Below are positions 26,027-35,598 of a DNA stretch of 64,000 bases, piece after piece; positions within the stretch are counted from its first letter, which is position 1; every line of letters begins with the position of its first letter. Under the pieces are notes generated by a model that saw only the letters and a list, made by a program, of their open reading frames with translations, did not search any database and was not told where the DNA came from. Source of the stretch: Phaeobacter inhibens DSM 16374 (lineage in GTDB: Bacteria > Pseudomonadota > Alphaproteobacteria > Rhodobacterales > Rhodobacteraceae); the NCBI RefSeq assembly GCF_000473105.1, contig NZ_KI421498.1:2636009-2700008 (forward strand), given 5' to 3'. A program made the position numbers and the translations under genes.

Positions 26027-27319
26027 ATGGACACGATCTTTGCGCTGGCCTCCGCCCAAGGGAAGGCCGGCGTTTCTGTTATTCGCCTGTCTGGCCCAAA
26101 GGCCATTAGCACCGCTTCTGTCATCAGTGGCGGTGATTTGCCCCGTCCTGGCAGGGTTTTACGCGTTCTTTCTGATTGCAGCGGAGCACGTATAGACGAA
26201 GCTCTACTGCTTACCTTTACCGGCCCGAATAGCTTTACTGGTGAAGATACTGTTGAATTTCAGGTGCATGGTAGTACTTCGGTTGTCAGCGCAATGCTTG
26301 ATCTGCTGGGCCAGTTCGAGGACGTGCGGCTGTCTGACCCTGGTGAATTTACGCGCCGTGCTCTTGAAAACGGTAAGCTGGACCTCTCCCAAGTTGAAGC
26401 ATTGGCGGACCTGATTGATGCCGAAACCGAAGCGCAACGGGTACAGGCGCAAGCCGTCCTAGCCGGCGGGTTGGCCGACCTCGCTGAGCGCTGGCGAAAA
26501 GATCTCATTCGCGCGGCATCGCTGATTGAGGTGACGATTGACTTCGCTGATGAAGACGTCCCGGTTGATGTAACGAAGGAAGTCAAAGAACTTCTGGCCG
26601 GCGTGACGGCGGATCTGGAACCTCAAATTGCCGGCGTAAAAATGGCTGAACGGATACGCAGCGGTTTTGAGGTCGCGATCATTGGTGCACCAAACGTTGG
26701 GAAATCAACTCTACTTAACGCTTTGGCCGGTCGTGAGGCTGCGATCACGTCTGAATATGCCGGGACCACTCGGGACGTAATCGAAGTAAGAATGGATCTT
26801 TCCGGGCTGCCGGTAACTCTTCTCGATACTGCCGGCCTGCGCGAGACTGATGATCATGTCGAGGGGATCGGTATTAAAATGGCGAAAGAACGCGCAGAGA
26901 AGGCTGATCTGCGCGTATTTTTGACCGAAGATCGAACTGCAATTGATATCGACATCTCTGAGGATGATATTGTCGTCGCACCCAAGGCTGATCTCGTCGG
27001 TGATGGTGTTCCTCAAAAGGCGGTTTCCGGAAAAACGGGACAGGGCATAGATATGCTAATTGCAGATATCACCAAAGTACTGCGGAATCGCGCTGGTAAG
27101 GTGGGTATTGCAACTCGCGCACGACATCGAGAGACAATGAAGACGGCATATGACCGGCTTCAGTCCGCGCAAGATGTGCTAAGGTATGGCCCTGAGTTTT
27201 ATGATGTTGCTGCTGAAGATATGCGTTCGGCCATTCGCTCCCTGGAGATGCTTGTTGGCCGTGTTGGGGTTGAAAACCTGTTGGATGAAATCTTCTCCAG
27301 TTTTTGCTTGGGAAAGTAG
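26027..27319 (+). CDS. mnmE: tRNA modification GTPase MnmE
   Basis: With MnmG it makes the cmnm5 group on wobble uridine-34. The 430-residue protein has the N-terminal folate-binding domain (MDTIFALASAQGKAGVSVIRLSG), the G domain with GAPNVGKSTLLNAL, AGTTRD and DTAGLRET, and the C-terminal catalytic Cys motif CLGK. The G4 position NKxD reads APKADL, so Asn is replaced by Pro, an unusual feature. Followed after 12 bases by mnmG. Confidence 0.95.
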   Translation: MDTIFALASAQGKAGVSVIRLSGPKAISTASVISGGDLPRPGRVLRVLSDCSGARIDEALLLTFTGPNSFTGEDTVEFQVHGSTSVVSAMLDLLGQFEDVRLSDPGEFTRRALENGKLDLSQVEALADLIDAETEAQRVQAQAVLAGGLADLAERWRKDLIRAASLIEVTIDFADEDVPVDVTKEVKELLAGVTADLEPQIAGVKMAERIRSGFEVAIIGAPNVGKSTLLNALAGREAAITSEYAGTTRDVIEVRMDLSGLPVTLLDTAGLRETDDHVEGIGIKMAKERAEKADLRVFLTEDRTAIDIDISEDDIVVAPKADLVGDGVPQKAVSGKTGQGIDMLIADITKVLRNRAGKVGIATRARHRETMKTAYDRLQSAQDVLRYGPEFYDVAAEDMRSAIRSLEMLVGRVGVENLLDEIFSSFCLGK

Positions 27320-27323
27320 GGAG

Positions 27324-27339
27324 TGTTTCACGTGAAACA
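27324..27339. other. parS centromere site 1
   Basis: TGTTTCACGTGAAACA, a perfect 16-base palindrome identical to the conserved chromosomal parS consensus bound by ParB. It straddles the mnmE-mnmG junction and contains the likely mnmG start codon. About 3.2 kb right of the putative origin and 3.3 kb left of parB. Confidence 0.95.
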
Positions 27340-29206
27340 TCCAAATTACGATGTGGTCGTTGTCGGTGGCGGGCACGCAGGAACCGAGGCAGCGCATGCG
27401 GCCGCCCGGATGGGCGTAAAAACGGCTCTCGTAACCCTCACCAAGGACGGCATTGGTGTGATGTCCTGCAATCCGGCAATTGGCGGATTGGGGAAAGGTC
27501 ATTTGGTTCGAGAGATTGATGCGCTTGACGGCGTTATGGGGCGTGTCGCTGACAAAGCTGGCATACAATTCCGTCTCCTGAATAGACGGAAAGGGCCCGC
27601 TGTGCAGGGCCCGAGGGCGCAATCCGATCGTAAGATCTATCGTCGTGAGATGTTGGCGGAAATCGAAGCACAACCCAATCTTGATATTGTCACTGGTGAA
27701 GTTGTCGATTTCCTTATGAAAGGTGACAAAATCCGTGGCGTACGTCTTGCCGACGAGAGTGAAATCACAAGCCGTGCTGTGATTTTGACATCCGGAACGT
27801 TCCTGAGAGGTGTCATTCACATAGGTGATGTATCTAAGCCTGGTGGACGTATGGGGGATAGGCCATCTGTCCGCCTCGCAGAACGGCTCGACAGCTTTGA
27901 TCTGCAATTAGGGCGGCTAAAGACGGGTACGCCACCACGGCTGGATGGGCGTACAATTGCCTGGGAAAAGCTGGAGGGGCAACCCGGAGATGACGATCCG
28001 ACGTTTTTCAGCTTTCTGACGACATCCGTATCGGCGTCTCAAGTCGTATGTGGCATTACACACACCAATACGCATACACATGACATTATCCGCGATAATC
28101 TGGAAAGATCTGCCATGTATGGTGGACATATCGACGGTGTGGGTCCGCGCTATTGTCCGTCGATCGAAGATAAGGTTGTGCGCTTCTCAGATAAGACAAG
28201 TCATCAGATCTTCCTCGAACCGGAGGGCGTGGATGATCATACGGTCTATCCGAATGGGATTTCGACAAGTCTGCCACTTGATGTTCAGGAACGCTATGTG
28301 CGCTCTATTGTCGGATTGGAAGATGCTGTTATCTTGCAGCCCGGGTATGCGATTGAATATGATTATGTAGATCCGCGCGCGCTGGGACTAGATCTGGCCC
28401 TAAAGTCCTATCAAGGTCTGTATCTTGCGGGGCAGATTAACGGTACCACCGGATATGAGGAGGCTGCGGCACAGGGGCTTGTAGCTGGATTGAATGCTGC
28501 GCGCTATTCAAAGGAAATGGAACCGGTCACGTTTAGCCGATCTGATAGCTATATTGGCGTGATGGTGGATGATCTCACCACCAATGGCGTGACCGAGCCA
28601 TATAGAATGTTCACCTCCCGAGCTGAATTCAGACTATCATTGCGTGCAGATAACGCTGATCAGCGGTTAACTGGTATTGGTTCCAATCTAGGATGTGTCG
28701 GTGAGGTGCGTTGTGAGCTTTTTTCCAGAAAGATGGAAAAACTTGAAGAAGCACGAGCCAAGATGGATACCCGCCAATTTACGCCGAAAGAAATCAATGA
28801 AGCCGGTATCGCAGTAAACCAGGACGGAAACAGACGGACCGCGACTGATGTATTGGCGTTTCCTGACGTCGCATTCGAGGATATTTTGCGCCTGCTTCCC
28901 GATCTGGAAACCTGCGAAGATCCTATTCGCCGTCAGATCGAGCGAGACGCGCTTTACGCTAATTATATCATCCGTCAGAAACGAGAGATTGAGGCTTTGA
29001 AGCGTGATGAAGGGTATCGTATTCCACCTGATTTTTCTTACGATTTCGAGGGTCTATCGAATGAACTACGTGGGAAACTTGAAAAATCACGACCGGAAAC
29101 ACTTGCCCAAGCGGGGAGGGTTGACGGGATGACACCTGCGGCGTTGGCATTGATCTTGGCACGGCTGCGCCGTGGTGCCACGGACAGCCAAGGGAAGACA
29201 GCTTAA
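27332..29206 (+). CDS. mnmG: tRNA uridine-5-carboxymethylaminomethyl modification enzyme MnmG (GidA)
   Basis: FAD-dependent partner of MnmE. Begins (M)[20 protein letters not shown] with the FAD glycine loop, then [20 protein letters not shown] and YCPSIEDKV. Two GTG codons could start it: 27323 and 27332. I chose 27332 because AGGGAG at 27318-27323 lies 8 bases before it but overlaps the first. The chosen start is inside parS. 624 residues, normal length. Confidence 0.95.
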   Translation: MKHPNYDVVVVGGGHAGTEAAHAAARMGVKTALVTLTKDGIGVMSCNPAIGGLGKGHLVREIDALDGVMGRVADKAGIQFRLLNRRKGPAVQGPRAQSDRKIYRREMLAEIEAQPNLDIVTGEVVDFLMKGDKIRGVRLADESEITSRAVILTSGTFLRGVIHIGDVSKPGGRMGDRPSVRLAERLDSFDLQLGRLKTGTPPRLDGRTIAWEKLEGQPGDDDPTFFSFLTTSVSASQVVCGITHTNTHTHDIIRDNLERSAMYGGHIDGVGPRYCPSIEDKVVRFSDKTSHQIFLEPEGVDDHTVYPNGISTSLPLDVQERYVRSIVGLEDAVILQPGYAIEYDYVDPRALGLDLALKSYQGLYLAGQINGTTGYEEAAAQGLVAGLNAARYSKEMEPVTFSRSDSYIGVMVDDLTTNGVTEPYRMFTSRAEFRLSLRADNADQRLTGIGSNLGCVGEVRCELFSRKMEKLEEARAKMDTRQFTPKEINEAGIAVNQDGNRRTATDVLAFPDVAFEDILRLLPDLETCEDPIRRQIERDALYANYIIRQKREIEALKRDEGYRIPPDFSYDFEGLSNELRGKLEKSRPETLAQAGRVDGMTPAALALILARLRRGATDSQGKTA

Positions 29207-29821
29207 ATGAGTGAGGTGAAGATCGGAGAGGCGCATGTTTCACGTGAAACATATGACCGCCTTAAACACTATGAAAGTCTCGTCAAGAAATGGTCTCCTA
29301 AAATAAATCTGATTGCGAAGTCGACTTTGGATGATGTCTGGGGCCGTCATATTGTGGACTCTGTTCAAATCTGCCAAGGAATCGATTTTCCGCAAACTTG
29401 GCTTGATATCGGGAGTGGTGGCGGGTTTCCAGGAGTCGTCGTTGCGATTCTCGCGGTTGAGCGTGCGCCAGATTGCGTGATTACTTTGATCGAGAGCGAT
29501 CAACGGAAGTGCGCCTTTCTTCGCACGGCGATTCGCGAATGCGGAGCGAATGCAAAAGTTGTGTCAGAGCGGATCGAAAAGGTGCCACCGATGGCGGCTG
29601 ATGTTATTTCAGCACGCGCATTGGCTGATCTTACAACGTTGCTTGGCTTTGCCGAGAGACACCTCCAACCGGGAGGAATTGCGCTTTTCTCCAAAGGAAT
29701 ACAGTGGAAAAAAGAAGTGGATAACGCGCGGAGCCAATGGCAATTCGACCTGAAATCCACTAATAGTTGGACTGAACCCGAGGCGGTTGTTTTAGAAATC
29801 AGGGGAGTAACGCGTGTCTGA
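29207..29821 (+). CDS. rsmG: 16S rRNA (guanine-527-N7)-methyltransferase RsmG (GidB)
   Basis: SAM-dependent methyltransferase of 204 residues. The SAM loop is LDIGSGGGFPGVV and the region WGRHIVDS precedes it; VISARALADL is also family-typical. Codons 10-15 (HVSRET) are encoded by a perfect parS site, so the protein N-terminus accommodates the centromere. Starts at the mnmG stop and overlaps parA by 8 bases. Confidence 0.95.
   Translation: MSEVKIGEAHVSRETYDRLKHYESLVKKWSPKINLIAKSTLDDVWGRHIVDSVQICQGIDFPQTWLDIGSGGGFPGVVVAILAVERAPDCVITLIESDQRKCAFLRTAIRECGANAKVVSERIEKVPPMAADVISARALADLTTLLGFAERHLQPGGIALFSKGIQWKKEVDNARSQWQFDLKSTNSWTEPEAVVLEIRGVTRV
29236..29251. other. parS centromere site 2
   Basis: A second perfect TGTTTCACGTGAAACA palindrome, inside the rsmG coding region and 1.9 kb from the first. 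Two sites in one operon with parAB just downstream form a compact ParABS cluster. Confidence 0.95.
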
Positions 29822-30623
29822 TTTGTCCCGGCCGGCTGGGCCTCGAATAATTGCAGTGGCCAATCAAAAGGGTGGGGTTGGTAAAACGACGACCGCGATC
29901 AACCTGGCAGCAGCCTTAGTTGAGACCGGATATCGAGTCCTTGTTGTAGATTTGGATCCGCAGGGTAATGCCTCAACGGGTCTTGGGATTGAAGTGACAG
30001 ATCGCACCCGTACAACCTATGATCTTCTTGTAGATGACGTTGCACTAAATGACGTTATTCGCGAGACGGAGATCGAAGATCTTTGCATCATTCCAGCAAC
30101 GATTGACCTGAGTTCAGCGGATATCGAGCTTTTTACAAATGAAAAGCGCAGCTTCCTACTGCACGATGCGTTACGTCAGCCGGCAATGGATGATTATGAC
30201 TGGGATTATGTCCTGATCGACTGCCCACCATCGCTGAACCTATTGACAGTCAACGCCATGGTTGCAGCCCATTCAGTCTTGGTCCCGCTACAGAGTGAGT
30301 TTTTTGCACTTGAAGGGGTTTCACAGTTGATGCTCACAATTCGTGAGGTGCGTCAGACCGCGAACCCGAACTTGCGGATCGAGGGAATTGTTCTGACGAT
30401 GTACGATCGGCGGAATAACCTGTCTCAGCAGGTGGAACAGGATGCCCGTGGGCATCTGGGGGAATTGGTCTTTGAAACTAAAATCCCTCGAAATGTACGT
30501 GTCAGCGAGGCGCCGTCTTATGCGTTGCCGGTGTTGAACTATGACACGAACTCGCTTGGGGCGAATGCGTATCGCGCCCTTGCAGAAGAACTGATTGCGA
30601 GACATCAGAAACTCGCAGCCTAA
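29814..30623 (+). CDS. parA: Chromosome partitioning ATPase ParA (Soj)
   Basis: Deviant Walker A ATPase that moves ParB-parS complexes on the nucleoid. The KGGVGKTT motif is at 19-26, preceded by IIAVANQ; later DLDPQGNASTGLG and LIDCPPSLNLLTVNA. 269 residues. Overlaps rsmG by 8 bases and is followed by parB after 20 bases. Confidence 0.97.
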   Translation: MSDLSRPAGPRIIAVANQKGGVGKTTTAINLAAALVETGYRVLVVDLDPQGNASTGLGIEVTDRTRTTYDLLVDDVALNDVIRETEIEDLCIIPATIDLSSADIELFTNEKRSFLLHDALRQPAMDDYDWDYVLIDCPPSLNLLTVNAMVAAHSVLVPLQSEFFALEGVSQLMLTIREVRQTANPNLRIEGIVLTMYDRRNNLSQQVEQDARGHLGELVFETKIPRNVRVSEAPSYALPVLNYDTNSLGANAYRALAEELIARHQKLAA

Positions 30624-30643
30624 CGACAGCTGGAGGCGCAGTA

Positions 30644-31537
30644 ATGTCAGAAAAGAAAAACAAACCCAGAGGATTGGGAAGAGGCTTGTCAGCTCTAATG
30701 GCGGATGTGAACCCGGAACCTGTTAGCACAGAAAAACAGGCAATCAGAAGCACCGAAGTCATGGTGCCTATCGAAAAAGTTATCGCGAACCCGGATCAGC
30801 CGCGTCGCCAGTTCCTGCAAGAAGATCTGGACGATCTGACCGCATCCATTCGAGAAAAGGGGGTTCTTCAGCCCCTTATCGTGCGGCCGCGTCCTGGTGG
30901 GCAGTATGAGATTGTTGCCGGTGAACGCCGCTGGCGTGCCGCTCAAGGCGCACAACTGCACGAAGTTCCGGTTATCATTCGGGACTATTCCGATGTCGAG
31001 ATGATGGAAGTTGCCATTATCGAGAATATTCAACGCTCTGACCTCAATGCGATGGAGGAGGCGCAGAGCTATAAGCAGCTGATGGACAAATTTGGCCATA
31101 CGCAAGAAAAAATGGCAGAAGCACTTGGTAAGAGCCGGAGCCATATTGCCAATCTGGTCAGACTCTTGCATCTGCCGGATGACGTACAGTCTTTGGTTCA
31201 AGAGCGTCGTCTTTCAGCTGGCCATGCCCGCGCGCTCATCACTTCCGACAATGCGTCAGATTTGGCGAAGAAAATTGTCAAAGGCGGTCTCTCAGTGCGT
31301 GCCACCGAGGCATTGGTGAAGAAGGACGCGGCCGGCTTGCAAGTCGCAACAGCACGTTCGGCGAATAAAACAGCTGAGAAAGATGCGGATACGCGCGCCT
31401 TGGAGGCTGACCTCTCAGCCGCGTTGCGTATGAAGGTGTCGATTGATCATCGCGCCGGCGGTGAAAGCGGTGTTTTGTCGATCAGCTACACATCTCTGGA
31501 TGAGCTGGATGATCTTTGTGGACGTCTCAGCCGTTAG
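30644..31537 (+). CDS. parB: Chromosome partitioning protein ParB (Spo0J)
   Basis: CTPase clamp that loads at parS. The N-terminus carries GLGRGLSALMAD (ParA-stimulating basic segment). The ParB/Srx CTP-binding domain includes VIANPDQPRRQF, VLQPLIVRP and AGERRWRAAQ, the HTH region LGKSRSHIANLVRLLHLP, and a C-terminal dimerisation domain. 297 residues. Its 3' end overlaps the convergent YbaN gene by 11 bases. Confidence 0.97.
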   Translation: MSEKKNKPRGLGRGLSALMADVNPEPVSTEKQAIRSTEVMVPIEKVIANPDQPRRQFLQEDLDDLTASIREKGVLQPLIVRPRPGGQYEIVAGERRWRAAQGAQLHEVPVIIRDYSDVEMMEVAIIENIQRSDLNAMEEAQSYKQLMDKFGHTQEKMAEALGKSRSHIANLVRLLHLPDDVQSLVQERRLSAGHARALITSDNASDLAKKIVKGGLSVRATEALVKKDAAGLQVATARSANKTAEKDADTRALEADLSAALRMKVSIDHRAGGESGVLSISYTSLDELDDLCGRLSR

Positions 31538-31880
31538 GTCGTGACCAGATGAATATCATCACTGCGCTGAGCGTGATGGCCTGGATGATCAGGACGTGAC
31601 TTGGTGCAGAGAGAATAACCGACAAACCGAACACGGCGGCAACTGAGAAAGTTGCCGCCTTTTTTGCAGAAGGTCGGATGGCGCCTCGTTCATGCCAGTC
31701 CTGAATCATTGGGCCAAACAGTCGATGGTTCAGGATCCAGTCGTGCAGGCGTTCGGAAGAGTTGGCAAAGAAAAAACTGGCGAGCAGCAGAAACGGAACG
31801 GTTGGTAAGAGGGGAAGCGCCACTCCGACGAGCGCCAACCCAACGCATAAAAGCCCAAGCCCAGCGTAGAGAAGTCGCAT
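31527..31880 (-). CDS. YbaN-family (DUF454) membrane protein
   Basis: A 117-residue inner-membrane protein starting MRLLYAGLGLLCVGLALVGV, with LPLLPTVPFLLLASFFFANSS and HDWILNHRLFG, the DUF454 core. The last third is another hydrophobic pair. Role unknown. Tail-to-tail overlap of 11 bases with parB. Confidence 0.88.
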   Translation of the reverse strand: MRLLYAGLGLLCVGLALVGVALPLLPTVPFLLLASFFFANSSERLHDWILNHRLFGPMIQDWHERGAIRPSAKKAATFSVAAVFGLSVILSAPSHVLIIQAITLSAVMIFIWSRPNG

Positions 31881-31886
31881 CAGTTG

Positions 31887-33041
31887 TCACTCCACCAGTA
31901 GATCGCGGAGTACCGCATTCAATACCGCGCGACCGGCGTCAGTTGCCTGAATACGATTGTCAGAGAGCTCCACCATGCCGATTTCTCGGAGATTAGAGAT
32001 ACGCTCCGAAGAAAGAGTACGACCTGAAATGGCACGAAACCGATCTAAATCGAGTCCCTCAACCAATCGCATCCCCATCATGAGGTATTCAGCACCAGCA
32101 TCTTCAGGGGTAAGTGGGATTCGCGAACACTCACCGGTGTGATTTTCTGCAGCAGCAAGCCAAGCTCCAGGTTGCAGATAGGTTTCAGTCGCGTATCTGG
32201 TCCCGTCAAGAGTTAAGCGCCCATGGGCCCCCGGTCCGATACCAAGGTAATCGCCATAGCGCCAATAAATCAGGTTGTGCCGCGACTCCGCGCCGGGACG
32301 CGCGTGGTTGGAGACCTCATAGGCGGGCAGGCCATGTTTGTCGCAGATCTCCTGCGTGGCGAGATACATATCAGCGGCGTTATCGTCGCTTGGAAGATCG
32401 CGTAATTTCCCCCGCGCGTAGCGATCCCCAAATGCGGTGCCTTCCTCAATGGTCAATTGATAGAGGGACAGGTGGTCGATCGCCATAGATAAGGCTTGGT
32501 CAAGTTCCTGTTGCCAGCCGACCAGTGTTTGGCCCTGACGGGCGTAGATTAGGTCAAAACTAACTCTGTCAAAGCACTTTCGAGCCACATCAAAGGCATT
32601 TTGCGCCTCAGAAACGCTGTGCATCCGTCCGAGGCGGTGTAGATCACCATCGTTAAGCGCTTGAATACCCATAGAAATTCGGTTGACGCCAGCATCTCGG
32701 TAACCCGTAAAGCGACCTGCCTCGACTGAGGTTGGGTTTGCTTCAAGAGAGATCTCTATGTCGTTGGAAAAAGGCCATATTTCTCGAGCTGTCTCGATGA
32801 TTGTGGCCACAGTATCGGGGTGCATCAGCGAAGGTGTTCCGCCCCCGAAAAAAATCGTATTCAGGACGCGACCAGACAGAGCAGGTGCCGCGCGTAGCAT
32901 CTCAGCACGATAGGCTGCAGCCCATCTGGTTTGGTCAATTTGCGCGGTGACATGACTGTTGAAATCGCAATAGGGGCATTTGGCCTGACAGAAGGGCCAA
33001 TGCACATACAGGCCAAACCCCCCGTTGCGCCAATCATCCAC
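31887..33041 (-). CDS. hemW: Radical SAM heme chaperone HemW
   Basis: HemW-type radical SAM protein (formerly called HemN-like) thought to insert heme into enzymes. The cluster motif CQAKCPYCDF is at about 18-27, which is CxxxCxxC, followed by FFGGGTPSLM and the EANPTSVEAGR strand. 384 residues; start codon GTG, overlapping the rdgB stop (8 bases). Low GC like the mnmEG-parAB block, whereas rdgB next to it is not. Confidence 0.92.
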   Translation of the reverse strand: MDDWRNGGFGLYVHWPFCQAKCPYCDFNSHVTAQIDQTRWAAAYRAEMLRAAPALSGRVLNTIFFGGGTPSLMHPDTVATIIETAREIWPFSNDIEISLEANPTSVEAGRFTGYRDAGVNRISMGIQALNDGDLHRLGRMHSVSEAQNAFDVARKCFDRVSFDLIYARQGQTLVGWQQELDQALSMAIDHLSLYQLTIEEGTAFGDRYARGKLRDLPSDDNAADMYLATQEICDKHGLPAYEVSNHARPGAESRHNLIYWRYGDYLGIGPGAHGRLTLDGTRYATETYLQPGAWLAAAENHTGECSRIPLTPEDAGAEYLMMGMRLVEGLDLDRFRAISGRTLSSERISNLREIGMVELSDNRIQATDAGRAVLNAVLRDLLVE

Positions 33042-33648
33042 CGAAACATGCCTCTACAAATTTCGCGACTGCCTGGCCGCGATGGCTGATCTTGTTTTTG
33101 GCCCAGCGATCCATTTCGGCGCAGGTCTGGGTATGCCCGTCTGGCTGGAACATTGGATCATAGCCGAATCCGTCCTTACCGCGAATGGGCCAGACCAGCT
33201 GGCCGGGCATCACGCCTTCGAATACCTCATCATGACCATCAGGCCAGGCAAGAACCAGCGTGCAGCGGAATTGTGCAAGGCGAGGGTGGGCCGCACCCTT
33301 GGCTTCCAACTCATTATGAGCACGGGTCATGGCCATCATGAAATCGCGGCCATCACCGGTTTCTGCCCAGTCGGCGGTATACACTCCCGGGGCGCCGTCG
33401 AGCGCGTCAATGGTGATACCCGAGTCATCAGACAAGGCGGGCAGACCGGTCGCCTTAGCGGCCGCATGAGCCTTGATCCGGGCATTTCCGACAAATGTAT
33501 CCTCGGTTTCGGCCGGTTCTGGAAGATCCATCTCGCCGGCGCCGACGACAGTCACACCGAAGGGGTGGAGAAGATGTTTCATCTCCTCCAGTTTACCCTT
33601 GTTATGTGTGGCGACCAGCAGCCGGTCGCCGACAAATTTACGGGTCAT
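33034..33648 (-). CDS. rdgB: RdgB/HAM1 XTP/dITP diphosphatase
   Basis: Removes deaminated purine triphosphates. [14 protein letters not shown] (about 8-21), the catalytic DDSGI segment ([14 protein letters not shown]), and the C-terminal [15 protein letters not shown] and [10 protein letters not shown] are all family marks. 204 residues. Coupled to rph by an ATGA overlap. Confidence 0.96.
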   Translation of the reverse strand: MTRKFVGDRLLVATHNKGKLEEMKHLLHPFGVTVVGAGEMDLPEPAETEDTFVGNARIKAHAAAKATGLPALSDDSGITIDALDGAPGVYTADWAETGDGRDFMMAMTRAHNELEAKGAAHPRLAQFRCTLVLAWPDGHDEVFEGVMPGQLVWPIRGKDGFGYDPMFQPDGHTQTCAEMDRWAKNKISHRGQAVAKFVEACFGG

Positions 33649-34358
33649 ACGCAGGCTGCCTTCTGCAGTTCTGCCAGCTCGGCGGTGCCCTTGGTTGCAA
33701 GGTCCATCAACGTGTTCATCTGCTCACGGCTGAACATGGATCCTTCCGCGGACATCTGCACTTCGATGAGTTGGCCCGACCCGGTCATAATGAAGTTGCC
33801 ATCGACGCCGGCCTCGGAATCTTCCGGGTAGTCAAGGTCCAGTACGGGCTGACCTGCGTAGATGCCGCAGGAAACTGCGGCCACAGGATCAACGAGGGGA
33901 TCAATCTTGACCTCGCCGGTTTTCATCAGCTTGTTCACTGCAAGGCGCAGCGCGACCCAACCGCCGGTGATGGAGGCGCACCGGGTGCCGCCGTCGGCCT
34001 GTAGCACATCACAGTCGATGCTGATCTGGCGCTCGCCGAGTGCAACGCGATCGACGCCGGCGCGCAGCGCGCGACCGATAAGGCGCTGGATTTCGACGGT
34101 GCGGCCGCCCTGTTTGCCCATCGCGGCTTCGCGGCGCATACGGGTGTTAGTCGCGCGGGGCAGCATACCATATTCAGCGGTCACCCAACCGAGACCTGAG
34201 CCTTTGATAAACGGCGGCACACGATCCTCAATGGTGGCAGTGCAGAGCACATGGGTGTCGCCCATCTTGATCAGGCAGGATCCCTCAGCGTGTTTGGTGA
34301 AGCCGGTTTCGATGGAAACGGCGCGCATTTGGTCTAGGTCTCGTCCGGAGGGTCGCAT
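33645..34358 (-). CDS. rph: Ribonuclease PH
   Basis: Phosphorolytic 3'-5' exoribonuclease for tRNA 3' trimming. [52 protein letters not shown], and [12 protein letters not shown] are all present. 237 residues. First gene of rph-rdgB-hemW, divergent from hrcA. Confidence 0.97.
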   Translation of the reverse strand: MRPSGRDLDQMRAVSIETGFTKHAEGSCLIKMGDTHVLCTATIEDRVPPFIKGSGLGWVTAEYGMLPRATNTRMRREAAMGKQGGRTVEIQRLIGRALRAGVDRVALGERQISIDCDVLQADGGTRCASITGGWVALRLAVNKLMKTGEVKIDPLVDPVAAVSCGIYAGQPVLDLDYPEDSEAGVDGNFIMTGSGQLIEVQMSAEGSMFSREQMNTLMDLATKGTAELAELQKAACV

Positions 34359-34421
34359 GGGTCATCCTTTATTTGCTTACCAATCGGGATAGCGTCCGCA
34401 GGGTTGGCTATGCAAGCATGA

Positions 34422-34449
34422 TTGACCTTTTGGTGCTGCGCTCTTTAAT
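34422..34449 (+). promoter_or_regulatory. Candidate hrcA promoter (TTGACC-N16-TTTAAT)
   Basis: TTGACC, 16 bases and TTTAAT lie 63 bases before the hrcA start in the gap divergent to rph. No CIRCE inverted repeat was seen in this gap. Confidence 0.45.
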
Positions 34450-34512
34450 GACAACTGTAGGACAGGGAGCCAAGGCTTGCGGAACTTCGGCAGTGACCAC
34501 ACATAGAATGCG

Positions 34513-35589
34513 ATGAACAGCAGTACCGACATATTGAAGGATATGAACGATCGGTCACGGGATGTGTTCCGTGCGGTCGTGGAATCCTATCTTGAGACGG
34601 GAGATCCCGTTGGCAGCCGGACTCTGACGCGATCCCTGAATGAGAAGGTGAGCGCTGCTACCGTGCGCAACGTGATGCAGGATCTGGAGCATCTTGGGCT
34701 GTTGAACAGTCCGCACACCAGCGCTGGTCGGGTTCCGACACAGGTCGGATTGCGGATGTTTGTGGACGGCCTGCTTGAAGTTGGGGACTTGAACACCCAG
34801 GACCGTCAGAGGATTGATGAGACCATGGGCGGGACTGCGGGCGGTGGATCTGCGGGTCTGGCAGGCATGCTGGATCGTGTGGGTTCGGCCCTGTCGGGGG
34901 TGACACAGGGTGCCTCTCTGGTGCTGACACCGAAACATGAGGCCGAAATCCGCCATATTGAATTTGTCACTTTGGCCCATGATCGGGCGCTGGTCGTGCT
35001 GGTGTTTTCAGACGGTCACGTGGAAAACCGCCTGTTCACGCCACCGCCCGGGCAGACGCCCAGCTCAATGCGAGAGGCGGCGAATTTCCTCAATGCGCTG
35101 ATTGAGGGACGGACATTAGGTGATGTGCGCGGTGCCATTCAGGAAGAGATCAAGGCCCGGCAGCAGCAGATAGATGTCTTGGCCCGTGAAATGATCGAAA
35201 GCGGCTTGGCGGCCTGGGAAGATGACGGCAGCGATTCTGCGCGGCTGATCGTGCGTGGCCGGTCGAATCTCCTATCGGACGGCGGGGCTGCGGAGGAGTT
35301 GGACCGGATCCGAAACCTGTTTGATGACCTGGAACGCAAACGCGATATCGAAGAGTTTCTTCAACTGACCGAAGATGGTGAAGGTGTGCGCATTTTTATC
35401 GGTTCGGAGAACAAACTTTTTTCACTTTCGGGTTCCTCTTTGGTGGTGTCTCCCTATATGAACGCGGATCGAAAGATCATTGGTGCGGTGGGTGTCATTG
35501 GCCCGACCCGCCTGAATTACGGCCGGATCGTGCCGATCGTGGACTATACGGCGCAACTGGTCGGGAAGCTGCTTTCCGACCGGAGTTAG
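34513..35589 (+). CDS. hrcA: Heat-inducible transcription repressor HrcA
   Basis: Repressor that binds CIRCE operators in front of groESL or dnaK operons and is tuned by GroEL. The winged-helix N-terminal half has RSRDVFRAVVESYLETGDPVGSRT, VSAATVRNVMQDLEHLG and HTSAGRVPT; the C-terminal half has IGSENKLFSLSGSSLVVSPY. 358 residues. grpE follows after 10 bases; dnaKJ is not in the window. Confidence 0.96.
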   Translation: MNSSTDILKDMNDRSRDVFRAVVESYLETGDPVGSRTLTRSLNEKVSAATVRNVMQDLEHLGLLNSPHTSAGRVPTQVGLRMFVDGLLEVGDLNTQDRQRIDETMGGTAGGGSAGLAGMLDRVGSALSGVTQGASLVLTPKHEAEIRHIEFVTLAHDRALVVLVFSDGHVENRLFTPPPGQTPSSMREAANFLNALIEGRTLGDVRGAIQEEIKARQQQIDVLAREMIESGLAAWEDDGSDSARLIVRGRSNLLSDGGAAEELDRIRNLFDDLERKRDIEEFLQLTEDGEGVRIFIGSENKLFSLSGSSLVVSPYMNADRKIIGAVGVIGPTRLNYGRIVPIVDYTAQLVGKLLSDRS

Positions 35590-35598
35590 AGGTGAGAT

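Noticed and set aside
34359-34512. Search for a CIRCE operator upstream of hrcA
   Set aside because: No TTAGCACTC-N9-GAGTGCTAA-like inverted repeat was visible.
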